A program made the position numbers and the translations under genes. The notes below the pieces were generated by a model that saw nothing but the letters and a program-made list of their open reading frames with translations, ran no database searches and was not told where the DNA came from. Below, piece by piece: positions 5,392-5,508 of a stretch of DNA of 5,508 bases; the stretch's first letter is position 1, and each line of letters starts with the position of its first letter. Where the stretch lies: NCBI GenBank assembly GCA_934162265.1, contig CAKPHZ010000039.1:1-5508 (forward strand), in the 5' to 3' direction. This DNA is from an uncultured Bacilli bacterium. GTDB taxonomy: Bacteria > Bacillota_I > Bacilli_A > RF39 > UBA660.

Positions 5392-5508
5392 ATGCAAAAT
5401 ACAGAAACAAATAGAATTGAAAATAAGGAACAGTTAAATGAAGATTTTGAACAAGAAGTTATTGCATTTCTTAATTACAAAGAAGGTGGAATAATTTATG
5501 TTGGAATA
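5392..5508 (+). CDS. AlbA_2/Schlafen-type ATP-binding protein, 5' end only
   Basis: The frame is open from the ATG at 5392 to the window edge, giving 39 residues. A ribosome-binding site AGGAG (5378-5382) overlaps the end of the upstream gene, with a 9-base spacer. The visible sequence has NRIENKEQLNEDFEQEVIAF followed by LNYKEGGIIYVGI. This matches the start of the AlbA_2 (Schlafen AAA_4, 'putative DNA-binding') domain, where a charged helix leads into the FLN..GG.IYIG strand-turn. In this family the domain is usually followed by a C-terminal ATP-binding/winged-helix region, which would lie outside the window. The domain occurs in regulators, in Schlafen-like nucleases and in some anti-phage genes. 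The tight spacing places it in one operon with the two upstream genes. Confidence 0.75.
   Translation, partial: MQNTETNRIENKEQLNEDFEQEVIAFLNYKEGGIIYVGI

Larger units (their letters stand above)
1020..5508. mobile_element. Left end of an integrative element in tRNA-Gln (right end not in window)
   Basis: The block tRNA 3' end, converging integrase, excisionase-type gene, HTH gene and divergent accessory operon is the usual end module of integrative elements such as ICEs, prophages or satellites. No conjugation, capsid, portal or replication gene is visible, so the element type cannot be stated. The boundary on the left is inferred from the tRNA; everything to the window end may belong to the element. 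Confidence 0.65.

Overview
The window is very AT-rich. It has strong GGAGG-type ribosome-binding sites, a tRNA with an encoded CCA end and AT-rich hairpin/T-tract terminators. This fits a low-GC Gram-positive host (Bacillota, Clostridia-like). I cannot name a genus from sequence alone. The best overall reading is the junction between a chromosome and an integrated element whose right end lies outside the window.

Region 1 (1-971) looks chromosomal. It holds a complete YgjP/SprT-like (DUF45) zinc metallopeptidase gene, a terminator-like hairpin, a decayed tRNA-Gln(CTG) copy that has lost half its anticodon stem and most of its T arm, and a 13-bp perfect inverted repeat. Region 2 (972-1047) is an intact tRNA-Gln with anticodon CTG. 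Its 3' end is the likely integration target.

Region 3 (1052-3075, minus strand) is the integration module. A tyrosine recombinase stops 4 bases from the tRNA CCA end. It is preceded by a small excisionase-type winged-HTH protein and then by a separate HTH protein with its own terminator. A U-tailed hairpin formed by the last codons of the integrase gene lies just where the tRNA transcript, read in the other direction, needs a terminator.

Region 4 (3076-5508) starts with a divergent intergenic region carrying a good promoter (TTGACA-17-TATTAT) and a leader of about 120 bases. It drives a tight plus-strand operon: a DUF6076-like protein with a four-cysteine, zinc-ribbon-like C-terminus; a two-TM protein ending in an SH3b-like domain predicted to face the cytoplasm; and the start of an AlbA_2/Schlafen-type ATP-binding protein cut by the window edge. 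The three genes sit where mobile elements carry accessory cargo. A membrane-linked defence or stress-response cassette is a reasonable but unproven hypothesis.
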